From: Bin87 sp965221295
GTDB taxonomy: Bacteria > Chloroflexota > Dehalococcoidia > Lucifugimonadales > UBA3495
DNA: 64,000 bases
Reading direction: 5' to 3'
Assembly (NCBI GenBank): GCA_965221295.1
Contig: OZ244879.1
Span: 1,550,001-1,614,000, forward strand
In this document: positions 39,271 to 52,300 of the stretch, in pieces
Numbering within the stretch: the stretch's first letter is position 1
Layout of the letters: each line of letters starts with the position of its first letter
The notes under the pieces: generated by a model
The model's database searches: none
What the model was told of the DNA's origin: nothing
The model's input: the letters and a program-made list of their open reading frames with translations, nothing else
Program-made: the position numbers and the translations under genes

Positions 39271-41438
39271 ACGATGAGCGCATCGGGATCAATAGCGCCC
39301 ACGCCGCCAATGCCTGTAATTTCGTCGTAGTTGCCGCGCCATTCGTAGTAGCCGGGCATGATTTCTGAAATCAGCCCGGCGCGTTCCTTTTCCCGCGCCT
39401 CCCCGCGATAGAGCGGAATCGTCCATGGCTGCATTAGCCTCAGCAACCTACGGGAATCCTTGCCTTCTCCACCCAACGCCGATATGGCGTCCGATACGGC
39501 CCCTCTCTCTTCCGATCTGCGTGCGGCCCTGAACGCGCCTTCACTGGTGATGACCGCGGATACCGTGTCATCGTCAATCATCTTGAACCGTTCCGCAACT
39601 TCGGGGTAATCGTACGATTGTCGGGATTCCTGCACACGCTTGGCGTCGGTGTCCAAGTCCTGATAAAGCCGACGGAAATATTCTGCCACCACGTCAGGGT
39701 TGTCGGGATCAAGAGAACCAGCGTTGAGCATCGCCAGGGTTTCGTCCGTTGCGGTCCGGTAACTGCCGAATGGTTGCTGCGACGCCTCGGCGGGCCTGAA
39801 CACCACGACACGACCTTGGTCCAACGTACCGTTGCGGTTGCATCGGCCGGCCGCTTGGATGATGCTGTCCAGCGGACCAATGGCCCGCAGGACCGTAGGA
39901 AAGTCGATGTCAACGCCCGCTTCCACAACCTGGGTCGACACTACGTAGCAAGCTTCATCGTGGGCGAGACGGCGCCGCATCTCTGCGATGACCGCCTCGC
40001 GGTGTCGTCCGCACAGCAACGTTGAGAGGTGCAGTGGCTTTACGTCCTTCAATGCGTCCATGAGGGACAGCGCGTCTTTCTTGGTGTTTACCACCGCAAG
40101 CGCTTGCCGCGTTTCGCGCATCTTGCGGGCAACTTCATCCCACGACAGTGGCGGGTCAATGCGCCACTCGTAGCGAACGCGTTTCAAGGCTTTGAAGTGC
40201 CTGTCCGAGGATGGCACGATGTCGACGGCATTCACTTGAGCGAATGGTTTTATCTCCTGAAATGCTGGCTGGGTTGCGGTGGACAGTACCACGCTGGCGC
40301 TGTAGTTTTCCGAAAGTTCACGGAGCCCGTCCAGGATAGGATCCAACAACGTCGGCGGCAGCGCCTGCGCTTCGTCCAATATGACGACGCTCCTGGCCAG
40401 GTTGTGCAGTTTGCGAGTGGCGCTGGGTCTGTTTGAGAAAAGGCTGTCGAATAGCTGCACGGTGGTAGTCACCACAATGGGCGCGTCCCAGTTTTCGCTG
40501 GCCAGACGGGACCAAGTCGCTCCAGCGCTGTATTCGTCGGAATCGTCCAATTCCGCTGATGAGTGATGCTCCAATACGTTCTCGGTTCCGAGAAACTCCC
40601 GATACACGTTGGCGGTCTGCTGGGTGATTGAAATAAATGGCACGGCCACGATTACCCGTTCCAAGCCATGGTTTGTGGCGTGACGCAACGCGAACGCCAT
40701 GGCCGATAGGGTTTTGCCGCCGCCCGTCGGAACGGCCAAGCGGAAGATGCCAGGCGACCGTTGTGCGACGGACAGGCAGGCTCGGTAAACCTCGGAGCGG
40801 ATTTCGTTGACGATGCCTGACGCCGCGCCGGACTGGACATTCGACTGATGGCATTCGCGGAACCGCTCCCAAAGTTCATCCATGCCTACGCCGGTTTCCC
40901 GTCGCGCTCGCTGTCGTGGATTGAAGTGCGCCTCAGTATCCAGAAAGTCAGCGTCCACCAGCGCGGAAAACACCATCCGCAGCCACATTTCGGCACTTCG
41001 TTCGTTGTTGACCCACGGCGGCGGGGATAGAGAACCTTGCGGCTCCAGGTGGGGCATGGCTTGGCGCGCGAGGGCGATGGCATTCTCCGTGGCTGGGTTG
41101 CTGTCTTTTTCGTTGATCCACCCCTTGATTTGTCGCAGCGCCTGAAGACCGCCATGATGCCCTTGCACCAGCAAGGCCAGGGGTTCCAGGCTCTGTAGGG
41201 CCAACTTGGCGCCGGAGGCCTTGTGGTCCAACTGTCTCTGGCGTTCGCCATCGAGGTACCGCTGGAATTCAGGGTTGAACTTGCCAACATCGTGCCACAA
41301 GCCCGCGTAGTAGCCAGCGTCGTAGCTGCCGAAGGGTTCACAGAACCTGCCCGCCATTTCAGCTACGGCGCTCAGGTGCTCAACCAAACCGTGCCAATTG
41401 CCTTCATCATTGGCGGAATGAGCGCAAAATTGAACCAC
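39267..41438 (-). CDS. cas3: CRISPR-associated helicase-nuclease Cas3
   Basis: A 723-residue protein. GTG 41438 (VQFCAHSANDEG) is preferred because GGAGG lies six bases before it and Cas3 of this subtype starts at that point; an earlier GTG at 41459 is less likely. HD nuclease domain: FCAHSANDEGNWHGLVEHL, then YYAGLWHDVGKFNPEF, QGHHGGL and SALVDADFLD. Helicase: PTGGGKTLSAMAFALRHATN (motif I), VVILDEAQALPP (motif II), LSTATQ (motif III), VSTQVVEAGVDIDFPTVLRA and QAAGRCNRNG (motif VI). It degrades the target strand after Cascade binding. All motifs are intact. Confidence 0.96.
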   Translation of the reverse strand: MVQFCAHSANDEGNWHGLVEHLSAVAEMAGRFCEPFGSYDAGYYAGLWHDVGKFNPEFQRYLDGERQRQLDHKASGAKLALQSLEPLALLVQGHHGGLQALRQIKGWINEKDSNPATENAIALARQAMPHLEPQGSLSPPPWVNNERSAEMWLRMVFSALVDADFLDTEAHFNPRQRARRETGVGMDELWERFRECHQSNVQSGAASGIVNEIRSEVYRACLSVAQRSPGIFRLAVPTGGGKTLSAMAFALRHATNHGLERVIVAVPFISITQQTANVYREFLGTENVLEHHSSAELDDSDEYSAGATWSRLASENWDAPIVVTTTVQLFDSLFSNRPSATRKLHNLARSVVILDEAQALPPTLLDPILDGLRELSENYSASVVLSTATQPAFQEIKPFAQVNAVDIVPSSDRHFKALKRVRYEWRIDPPLSWDEVARKMRETRQALAVVNTKKDALSLMDALKDVKPLHLSTLLCGRHREAVIAEMRRRLAHDEACYVVSTQVVEAGVDIDFPTVLRAIGPLDSIIQAAGRCNRNGTLDQGRVVVFRPAEASQQPFGSYRTATDETLAMLNAGSLDPDNPDVVAEYFRRLYQDLDTDAKRVQESRQSYDYPEVAERFKMIDDDTVSAVITSEGAFRAARRSEERGAVSDAISALGGEGKDSRRLLRLMQPWTIPLYRGEAREKERAGLISEIMPGYYEWRGNYDEITGIGGVGAIDPDALIV

Positions 41439-41682
41439 GATAAACCTCCGCTGTGACACCAGCCTATTGCTCGTTCATTGTAGCCATCGCCTGGAGCCCA
41501 AGCGAGCGCCAGGCGCAAGACCTCCTCGCCGCGAAGCGCCACACAACCTGCCCAGACCACGGGAACCGGCCAGAATGGGCGACGCGGATTCGTTCGCCGG
41601 CGTTCCTCGGTTCCTGACTGTCGACCCAGGCCTGACGTTGGCGGCGATAGCGATTTCCCGAGCCCAACAGCAACCGCCCGGT

Positions 41683-41711
41683 TTGACAAGCCGATGCCGC
41701 CGCGATATGGT
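41683..41711 (+). promoter_or_regulatory. Promoter of the lipoprotein-giant protein operon
   Basis: TTGACA (41683-41688), 17 bp, TATGGT (41706-41711); start expected near 41718, about 60 bases before ATG 41777. The 317-bp gap 41460-41776 also holds the leftward cas3 promoter, which I could not define, and no gene. Confidence 0.6.
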
Positions 41712-41776
41712 CGAGGTTGACGAAAAGGAGCCGCTTGTCGGCCATGCGCAGCCACAAACCACATAGGAGGCTCGCC

Positions 41777-43309
41777 ATGCCCACGAAACCGTCCGCCCGA
41801 ACCACAGGCTTACGCGTCGCCGTTTTGGCGGTGGTGGCGGCGCTGCTGGCTGGGGTGATGGCAATGCTGGCGTGCGCGCCGGCCGCGCCTTCCGGCCAGA
41901 GCGAAGCACCCGAGGCTATCCCAACCATACCGTACTTGGGAACTCCGCCGACTGAAGAGGAGCAGGCTACCTGGCGCGCCCGGCCCAAACCCACTCCTTA
42001 CCCGCCAGGCTACGTCAAGCCCACCGACCCGCCCACCTTCACGCCGGTTCCCACCGTAGTTTGGGAAACCGACGCTCCTACTCCGCAACTTAGCTCCGGT
42101 GGAGCAAGCGTACTGTCGGAGAATGTTGTCCCCGAGTCGCAACTGTTGGGGGAGGTCAGGGATTTTATCGACAACTACGAACACGACGCGGCGGCGCGGA
42201 TCAAAGTTCTCTCCTCAAGGGAGGTGCACATCACCGTGGATGTATTGGACGGTACGACACTTGAGAGCGAGGCAAAATGGTTCACGGATTGGACCCGCGA
42301 CACGGCGGAAACAGTGGAAATCTATAGTGGCTCTTTGCCAGCGCAGTTCGACATTGCCAGTTCCAAGGTAGTGCAGCCCACGGTTAACTTGGACGTAGGC
42401 CGGGAGTACGTAGTGTTCGTGGTTGAGAAATTCGTTCGAGAAGAGGATTATCCCGCCAAGGACAAGAGGCGTGTGCGATTGAATCAAGCCGAACTGAACT
42501 CGTTTGGCGGGGAAGGGTACCTTGCTTACTGGCATTCTATGTGGGTAGTCGATGGCCCAAACGCGTGGCAAGTGCCCAGAAAGCACCTCGTCCACGATAC
42601 CCAGTCCACCGAGTCGCACTGGAACGTGGCGCGTCAATCTGGCCGCAGGTTGGCGCTGTCGAAATTGAAAGCCGCGATAACTCAACCGGCAACCGTCAGC
42701 GCTCAGGCGGCGCCAACGCCAACCCCGACACTGCCACAGCGGGTGTCGGAACAACTGCGGGCGTATGCCGATGGTTCCAAGTACGATGCCGTAGCTCGGC
42801 TGCGCGTCCTCTCCAACACCGATTACCGAATCCAGTACGAAAGCGTGGAATGGCCCGACAAGCATCCTTTGCATCCGGTGTTTTTCGACTGGCGGCGCAG
42901 CAGGGTACAGGTGGTGGAGACCTACCACGGGACGCTGCCCAACCAATTCGACATGGTGAACGACGTTTATCCAGAGAATCCCAACCAGAGCTTGGAGACT
43001 GGGCAGGAGTACGTTCTGTTCGTCGAGAAGCGGTGGCTCCTGGATACCGAGCATCCTGGAGATGAGAGGCGGCGGCACTACAACCAGGAGCAGCTGGACG
43101 CGTTGGGCGGACCCGGGTACGTGTACAACGCGTATTTGACCCTGATCATAGATGGGTCAGTGGCGCGCATAGTACCGCTGGAACACCTGCATAATGGTCC
43201 CGAGGACGTTCCCCACGTGGAAGCGGCGCGCCAAGCCAACGAAAGCATCACCTTGGCTGACTTGGAAACGCTCATTCGTGCCAGCGACGGGCGCAAGACC
43301 CCACAGTAG
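41777..43309 (+). CDS. Lipoprotein with two tandem homologous domains
   Basis: A 510-residue protein from ATG 41777 behind AGGAGG. Residues 13-34 are a lipoprotein signal (LRVAVLAVVAALLAGVMA, then MLAC lipobox). A Pro/Thr-rich linker leads to two copies of one unrecognised domain. Matching segments are FTDWTRDTAETVEIYSGSLP with QFDIASSK in the first and FDWRRSRVQVVETYHGTLPN with QFDMVND in the second; also GREYVVFVVEKF against GQEYVLFVEKRW. It is exported and membrane-anchored. Fourteen bases separate it from the giant secreted protein, so the two probably work together at the cell surface. Confidence 0.78.
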   Translation: MPTKPSARTTGLRVAVLAVVAALLAGVMAMLACAPAAPSGQSEAPEAIPTIPYLGTPPTEEEQATWRARPKPTPYPPGYVKPTDPPTFTPVPTVVWETDAPTPQLSSGGASVLSENVVPESQLLGEVRDFIDNYEHDAAARIKVLSSREVHITVDVLDGTTLESEAKWFTDWTRDTAETVEIYSGSLPAQFDIASSKVVQPTVNLDVGREYVVFVVEKFVREEDYPAKDKRRVRLNQAELNSFGGEGYLAYWHSMWVVDGPNAWQVPRKHLVHDTQSTESHWNVARQSGRRLALSKLKAAITQPATVSAQAAPTPTPTLPQRVSEQLRAYADGSKYDAVARLRVLSNTDYRIQYESVEWPDKHPLHPVFFDWRRSRVQVVETYHGTLPNQFDMVNDVYPENPNQSLETGQEYVLFVEKRWLLDTEHPGDERRRHYNQEQLDALGGPGYVYNAYLTLIIDGSVARIVPLEHLHNGPEDVPHVEAARQANESITLADLETLIRASDGRKTPQ

Positions 43310-43323
43310 CGGGCCTGATATCC

Positions 43324-46300
43324 ATGAAACGCCACGCAATCCGTATGTTTCTCGTTCTCTTCGCGGTAGGCGCGGCAGGGCTGACCGCGCCATTGGGAGC
43401 GCCAATAGCCACATTTGGGCACGGCGGCCCCCGCCACGACCTTGCTTTCATCGGCGAACCGGCGCACTGGCAAGAGGAAGAGGTGGTAACGTACAGCTTC
43501 GGCAACGACATATTTGAACCGACGCCGCGGAAATTTCCATCAACTTGGCACGGCGAAGTGGAAGATGCCTCCACTCATCTAAGAAACAGTGCCTTTGTCA
43601 CCGGGTTTTATCCGGAAGAGGAAGGTGGTCAGGGCGAGATTTTGGTTTTCCTCGGCGATTGGACCAGTGACATTCGTTGGTCAGGAGATCCCTTTTATGT
43701 TCCTTATTACCACGAACGAGTTTGCAAGGTTGAAGCTGGGACTGGCAGCAGGTTAATCTGCGTTGTTCCGATGGCAGTGAATGGCAATAACGATGCCCGC
43801 CTTGCGTTCGATATCTCCTTGTTCAATGATTGGAGGGATTGGCTCTACAGAGTTTGGATAATCCTCGATAAACCGGACTTTTGGATCACCGACGACTACG
43901 GAGTCGAAACAACGCATCCAGATTGGGACGACGACGAAATCAGGCTGCTCATGGCCCATGGTTTCGGCCGCGCTCTTGGTTTCTTCGATTATCTGGACGG
44001 GAGCTCCAACTTGATGAGCGAACCGGCCTCTCCCAGTTTCATGCCCGGTTCGTACACACTAACCACCGCCGATAAGTGGGCGTTGAACCGCCTCTATATG
44101 CATACCGCCGACGCCACAGCGGCCTGCCAAACCACGGTTGATCTGGCATCCAAGGCTAACATGCGCGTTACCGGGCAGATGTATCCGACCGACGGTCTGG
44201 GCAGTTTGAACACTCTGGGTTCAATATGCCCTTCGACCGCCTACGACGGTCTGGCCCACTACTACAGATTGGACCACAGCAACGTCAAGCGCGGGCGAGA
44301 CTTCAGCGTAACCACGACCGCCGGCAGCGGCGTAAAGCAATACGTTCATGATGACGATGATGATCATTACGAAGCAGGCGAGGAATTCAACCCCTATGCA
44401 TCCGCTACCATCAGTGACAGCAAATTGGTTCAGATTGCGTCAGGCAACCGAGGCGTGGCTCGGACCTATCGTCTCAAGATCACGCCACTGGGTTGCGTCG
44501 ATGATGATTACATCAGTGGATACCAAAATACCTACGGATCGGGAAAGTTGGAGAACGGGGATTGCATTTCTTCCAGGAGCGGTCGGGGCTATGCTGATTT
44601 TTACCGATTCAAGGCGACTGCTGACGGTACTGTCACCATTGATATGAGCGAGCATAACGACAGCGACTTGGACACCTACCTTTATCTGTGGCACGGGGAA
44701 GATGTCGTTAGTGGAACCCCTCTCGCTTACAACGATGACCGGGATGAAAGCCATAATTCGCGGATAGTGGCGAGCGTTACTTCAGGCGAGACCTACACCA
44801 TAGAGGCCACATCCTTCTCCTCAATTGCAAGCGGTGCTTACGCCCTGTCCGTTGATTTTTCTGCTACTTGCGTCGGAGCTGCCAGCGCGTTGGGCATCGA
44901 CAGCGGAGGTTGTCCCACGCCTACCGACACCCCAACGCCCACTCCCACGCCCGCGCCAAGCGCTTCGTTGTCGCCCGATCCGGCAGACGTGGCGTTCAAG
45001 CCCGACGGCGCCTGGCATAAGTTCACGGTGCATTCGGAAGTTCCGGTTGAGATCGTTGCCAACCCAAGCGGGACGACGCCCAGGGTAGAGATCACGACCC
45101 ACAACATCACGTCAAATTTGTGCCCCCCAGAGTCGGACGATCAGAAGGACCGCTCTAACGGAGAGCCCATCTACCTGGCCGGTTGTGTGGAGGGGACGGG
45201 CACGGTGGAACTGCGTAGAGAGTCCGATGGCGTGCTGCTGCGCACCTATATCTTCACCATCAGCGACGCTCCCGCGCCCACACCGACCTACACGCCCACC
45301 CCCACTCCTACGCCCACTTACACGCCTACGCCTACACCCACCCCAACGCCCACGCCGGCGCCTACTGACCCTCCCGAACCGACGGCAACCTACACGCCCA
45401 CCCCATCGCCTACCGTCATACCCACGCCTATTCCCACTCTGGCCTGCGATCCGGCGCCCATGTGCACGCCGTTGGGCGAAGTGAGCGGAGCAGTAGGACA
45501 GCAGGGTCCGCCGGTCAGCGAGGAGTTGGGCCGCCAGTTGTTGCAGGCCTTCGCCAACGCGCACTACGTCAATCTTATGGCGGATGACTACTCCAACGGC
45601 AACGGTGGCGCATCCACGGGAACGTTCGCGGAAATGCCGGCCAACCCGTTCGCGGTTGGAGCCGAAGCCCAGCACACCGGTGTCCAGACGCCGGCGCCGA
45701 CTCCAGAGCCAACGCCAGACGGTGACCACCAGCACACCGTAATCATTCTGCCACCACCGGAGAACGTGTTTGCAGAAGAAACGGCGAGTGCGCAGCACGA
45801 CTATGACTACCTCAAGCCTGGCACTCGGCGCGGGAGCGGTGACGCTAAGTGCAGCGTTTGTCCCACACCGTTGGCGGGCCACGTGTTGGGTGGATGCAAA
45901 TATTATTCGGACGATAAGGAAACGTGGTGTGAATACGAACATGCGCCGCCCACACCGACACCCACGCCCACTCCGCACCCGGAGCAGTATTGCATAGACG
46001 CTGGATTCCCGGGTTGCCTCGAATACTGTATCGCCGTCCATGGCTCTTGCGGGTACGACCCAGCCGAGCACCGTTGCCTGACCTGCCCTGCGCCCACTCC
46101 GACGAATACTCCTACACCCACCCCGACGCCGGTCCCGACACCCGTCAATACGCCGGCAATGAACCCATTTCCTTCACCCACCCCCACCAAGACACCGACT
46201 CCTACGGTAGCGCCCGCGCCTCTAGCCAGCGTGTCCATTACACCATCGAGCGTACGGGTAGGAGATGAGTACACTATTGTGTGGTCGTGCTCTAACGCAA

Positions 46301-49300
46301 GCCAGTGCAAATGGTATTGGGAGCGGCCGGATGGAACTACGACTTCAGTCAAGACTACCAGTCTGTCAGGAGATGCTACTCAAACCGTCGAAAGCATATC
46401 ACAATCCGGCGCCTGGAAGTTGTACATAATTGCAATTGCCGCAGACGGCCGTTCGCACACTGCGTCCGCCACAATCATCGACATCGTTACGCCACCTACC
46501 GCAACGCCAACGCCTACACCGACTCCAACCCCTACACCAACGCCCGCAGCCACACTGGGTCCACCGCCTCAGGCCAGCGTGTCCGTAACGCCTGCCCAAG
46601 TCTGGCCGGGCAGTGAATTTACTAGGATATGGTCATGCGTCAACGCGAATCTCTGCAACGAATACTGGGAGCGACCCAACGGAACCAACAGTTCCGTTAC
46701 GAATGTGGCTATGTCTGGAAACGTAACGCAGACCGTCAGCAATAATCCTCAGTTTGGGACTTGGAAGTGGCATGTCATTGCCGTCGCGACCGATGGTCGC
46801 AAGCACACTGCGTCCACACCGATCACCGTGATCGATGCGCCTCTGTTGCCGGAGCCGGCATCGGCGTCACTGAATATTCATGAGAGTGAGGTGTATCCGG
46901 ACCAGAGCATCACGATGACGGCGGCGTGCTCTGGCGCTGGCGTAACCCATCTGCGAACGGTCAATAGCCAGGGCAATGTCGGCAATCACGTGAAGTCCAC
47001 CGGGTTCACCCATGTTTACCAGCCTCCCGACGGCGGTTGGGCGGTGGGTTCGTATACCGTCGGATTGCAGTGCGGGAGATTGTCGTCGGGCGAGTTCAGG
47101 AAAATGGCGTCAGATTCGGATAGCATTACGGTGAGATTGCGTTGCTGCGCGGTCACGCCGACACCCTGGCCTACGGCGACACCTACGCCTGCTCCAACAG
47201 CCACACCCACGCCTACGGCCACGCCCACGCCTACGTCGACACCCAGACCTACGGCCACTCGGCGCCCGACGCCCCGGCCCACTCCCATACCCTTGCCGTC
47301 GGTGAGGTTCGACCCTTCTACCTACTCTGTTTTTGAAGGCGATGAAGGGATGGTAACGGTGAGGCTGAGTCGGACCAACGCTTGGAACCTCACCATCCCC
47401 GTGTCCGTGGCGCCGGGCGCTGCCGACCCTGCGGAAACTGGGGATTACAGCATCAAGGGTCTGTCCGGCGGAATCGTCAATGTGTTCATCGCCGCGGGAA
47501 CAACCTCCGGCTCATTCACGGTTGAGACCAACGAGGACGCCGGCGAATATGACGACGAAACCCTCATTCTAAATTTGGGTACGCTGCCCGGAGCCGTAAC
47601 CAGGGGCGCGCCGGCCTCGGCGACCTTCACCATCACCGACGATGACCGACGGACGGTCAGTTTCAGCCAGTCGGCTTACAAGGTAACCGAAGGGGAGAGC
47701 GAGACGGTTGCGGTGGAGCTGGACCAAGCCACCGACCGTAGCCTGACCATCCCGGTCAACGTGGAACCGTCGACCATTGATCCAGCGGAAACGGACGATT
47801 ACGACATCGTAGGTCTGACTGACGGTGCGGTGAGCCTGGTCATCGCCGCCGGAGGCACATCAGCGTCATTCACCGTCGAGACCAACAATGACGCCGACAC
47901 CGAGTACGATGACGACATCCTGGGCTTGAGCTTTGGGACGTTGCCGGATGGCGTGGTCCAGGGGGCGCCGGCTGCGGCGAGTTTCACCATTGCCGACGAC
48001 GACGTTGCGCCGGGGGATTACGACGCCGACAACGACGGCCTGATCGAGGTGTCGAACTTGGCCCAGCTGAACGCCGTCCGCTGGGACCTGGACGGCGACG
48101 GGACGGTGGACAGCGCGGCTGACGATACAGATTACGCCTCCGCCTTCCCAGGCGCGTTGGATGGCATGGGTTGTCCATGGGCTGGCTGCATCGGTTACGA
48201 ACTCACCACCGACCTGGACTTCGACACCAACGGTGATGGCCAGACCGACGCGGTGGGGGATGCCTACTGGAACGATGGCGAAGGTTGGGAACCCATCGGC
48301 CCGTACACCGCGACCTTCGATGGCAACGGCCATGTCATCAGCAACCTGTACATCAACCGTAGGGCGACCCACCTGGGGCTGTTCGGTTCAGTGAGCGGTA
48401 CGGTGAAACGTGTCGGGCTGAAGAATGCTTCAGTTGCGGAAGCCAGCTCCCAAGCGTCTGCAGCAGCAGCAGTGGCCTCAGTTGGCCCGTCGCGGGAAAA
48501 ATTCCGGATGGCTGAAGGAAGTCGTGGTCGTGGCGAGCAGGACGGCGGTTTTGCGGTGGCCAGTAGCGGCTCCGACGCGGAAGGCGTAGGAGCGTTGGTT
48601 GGGCTGAACTCTGGAACGATAACGGCCAGCTTCGCCACCGGCAGCGTGTCAGCCAACAGTGGCCGGGCCAGCGCTGGCGGGTTGGTGGGCAGGAACACTG
48701 GCATGGTCTCGGTCAGCTACTCAACTGCCGACGTAGAATCCAACTACGACGCCGGCGGACTGGTCGGTTACAACGAAGGCGGGACAGTACAGGGTGGATA
48801 CGCTATCGGAAACGCGGAGGGCCAGTATGCAGGCGGGTTGATCGGCTTCAACTCCGGCGCCGTGGCAGACAGCTACGCCATCGGCGGGTCCACAGGGCAA
48901 AACGCCGGTGGCCTCATCGGGAGCGGAGGCGGCACCGTTACGGCCTGCTATTGGGACACCGAAACCAGTGGGCTGAGTGCAGGCAGCAGGGGTGAAGGCA
49001 AGACCACATCGGAGTTGGAGACTCCCACCAGCGCCGACGGCATCTACGCCGATTGGGACACGTTTGAATGGGATTTTGGCTCTACCATGCAATACCCGGC
49101 GCTGAAGGCTGATTGGAACGATGACGGTGTGGCCACCTGGCAAGAATTCGGAGATCAGCGGCCCAACCAGGCTCCCAGGGCGCTCAACCCGATCCCAGAC
49201 CAGGAAGCATTGATGAACTCCTCTCTGAAGATAGACCTGAAGGTTGCCGGAGTCGAGGTGTTCATGGACCCAGAGGGCGGCCCGCTGACCTATGCTGCGT

Positions 49301-52300
49301 TTTCGGGAGATGCCAACGTGGCTACCACGTCGGTGTCTGGCGCGACGCTTACAATGACGGCAGGGGCGTGGGGCGCCGCAGAAATTTCGGTCACGGCTAC
49401 GGACCGGGAGGGTTTGACTACGACAGACAGGTTCACCTTCGCAGTCGGAACCGACTACGACGCGGACAACGATGGGCTGATCGAGGTGTCTAACTTGGCG
49501 CAATTGAACGCCATGCGCTGGGATCTGGACGGCGATGGCGCGGTGGACAGCGCCGGCAACGATTCTGGTTACGCCACCGCCTACCCCAGTCGGCTCAGCG
49601 GCATGGGTTGCCCCAGATCAGGCTGCGTCGGCTACGAGTTGACTGCCGACTTGGACTTTGACACCAACGGCGACGGCCAGACCGACGCGGCGGGGGATGC
49701 CTACTGGAACGATGGCGAGGGTTGGGATCCCATCAGCCCATACAGCGGGACCTTCGACGGAGCCGGCCATACCATCAGCAATCTGTACATTGACCGCAGA
49801 GCGACCCACCTGGGGTTGTTCGGTTCGTTGAGCGGGACGGTGAAACGAGTCGGGCTGAAGGAGGCGTCAGTGTCGGAGGCCACCTCCGAAGTGTCGGCGG
49901 CCGCAGCAGGAGCCGTGGCAAGCTCGGCGCGGGAACAGCCCCGGCGGAGTGAATTCCAGGGTGGTGGCGGCGCCGTCGGTCAGGCGGAAGTCGTTGGGGC
50001 TGCCAGCGCAGACGCCAACGCGGAAGGCGTAGGCACGTTGGCGGGACTGAACTCCGGAACGGTAACGGCCAGCTATGCCACTGGGAGAGTCGACGCCAGC
50101 AGCGACAACGTCAGAGTCGGAGGGTTGGTGGGAGATAACCCTGGGTCTGTGGCCCGGAGCTACGCCAACGCCCAAGTTGAGGGCGGAACCGGGAATACCT
50201 CAGCGGGCGGGTTAGTGGGCATTAACAGCGGCGCCATCGAAGACAGTTATGCCACGGGGGCTGTGGTATCTACCTTTGATGGCGGAGGCTTGGTTGGGTA
50301 CAACAGCAGCGGCGCCGTGACCGACAGCTATGCCTTGGGGAGCGCCAGCGGGCGGTACGCTGGAGGCTTGATCGGATCCAACCAAGGAAAGTTTGCAGTC
50401 AGTTACTGGAATACGGAGACCAGCGGGTTGACGTCCAGCGCGGGCGGAGTCGGCAAGACCACATCGGAGTTGGAGACTCCCACCAGCGCCGACGGCATCT
50501 ACGCCGACTGGGAAACCTCAGAATGGGACTTCGGTTCTACCATGCAATACCCGGCATTGAAGGCTGACTGGAACGGCGACGGTGTGGCCACCTGGCAAGA
50601 ATTCGGCGACCAGCGGCCCAACCAGCCTCCCAGGATGTTCAACCCCATCCCAGACCAAGCAGCGGTGATCAACTTCTCTCTGACTATAGACCTGGAGGTT
50701 GCCGGAGCCGAGGTGTTCATGGACCCGGAAGGCGGCCCGCTGACCTATGCTGCGTTTTCGGGAGATGCCAACGTGGCTACCACATCGGTGTCCGGCGCTA
50801 CCCTCACAGCGATGGCCGTAGCGTTGGGCGCCGTGGAGATTTCGGTTACGGCTACTGACCAGAAAGGTTTGACTACGACGGACAGTTTCACCTTAACCGC
50901 CAAAGCGGATTACGACGCGGACAACGATGGGCTGATCGAGGTGTCCAACTTGGCGCAATTGAACGCCATGCGCTGGGATCTGGACGGCGATGGCGCGGTG
51001 GACAGCGCGGCTGACGATGCGACCTACGCCGCCGCATATCCCAGTCGGCTCAGCGGCATGGGTTGCCCCAGGACGGGCTGCGTGGGGTATGAGCTGACCG
51101 CCAACCTGGACTTCGACACCAACGGCGACGGCCAGACCGACGCGGCGGGGGATGCCTATTGGAACGATGGCGAGGGTTGGGAACCCGTCGGCCCTTACAC
51201 CGCCACCTTCGACGGCAACGGCCACATCATCAGCAACCTGTACATCGACCGCAGAGCGACCCACCTGGGGTTGTTCGGTTCGGTTAGCGGGACGGTGAAG
51301 CGGATTGGGCTCAGCGATGCTTCAGTATCGGAAGCCAGCGCCGAAGGGTCTGCCTCCGCAGCAGGAGCCGTGGCAAGCTCGGCACGGGAAGAGCCTCGGC
51401 GGGACGAAAACGGGATTGGTCGCGGCGCACAGGCCAGCGGCTTTGCGGCTGCCAGCGCCGACGCCAACGCGGAGGGTGTAGGAGCGTTGGTGGGGCTGAA
51501 CTCTGGCACGGTAACCGCCAGCTTTGCCACCGGGAGGGTCGAAGCCAGCAGCAACAACGTCAAAGTCGGAGGTTTGGTGGGATACAACCCTGGGTCTGTG
51601 GTCGGGAGCTACGCCAATGCCAAAGTTGAGGGTGGAACCGGGAATACCGCAGCAGGCGGGTTAGTGGGCAATAACAGCGGGGCGATCAAAAACAGTTACG
51701 CCACGGGGGATGTGGTATCCATTTTTGATGGCGGAGGTTTGGTTGGATACAACAACGGCGGCGCTGTGACGGACAGCTATGCCTTGGGGAGCGCCAGTGG
51801 GCGGTACGCTGGAGGCTTGATTGGATTCAACCAAGGAACGGTTGCAGTCAGTTACTGGGACACGGATACCAGCGGGATGACGTCCAGCGCGGGAGGTGCA
51901 AGCAAGACCACCACGGAGTTGGAGACGCCCACCGGGGCCACGGGCATCTACGCCTCATGGGTGGCCAGTCAGTGGGATTTTGGAACCTCCGCGCAATACC
52001 CGGCGCTGAAGGCTGATTGGAACGATGACGGTGTGGCCACCTGGCAGGAATTCGGAGATCAGCGGCCCAACCAGCCTCCCAGGTCGCTCAACCCGATCCC
52101 AGACCGGGAAGTGATGATGGACTCCTCTCTGACGATAGACCTAGAGGCCGCTGGAGCCGAGGCGTTCATGGATCCGGAAGGCGGCCCGCTGACCTATGCT
52201 GCGACTTCTGGAGATGACAACGTGGCTACCGCGTCGGTGTCTGGCGCTACCCTCACAGCGATGGCCGTAGCGTTGGGCGCCGTGGAGATTTCGGTTACGG

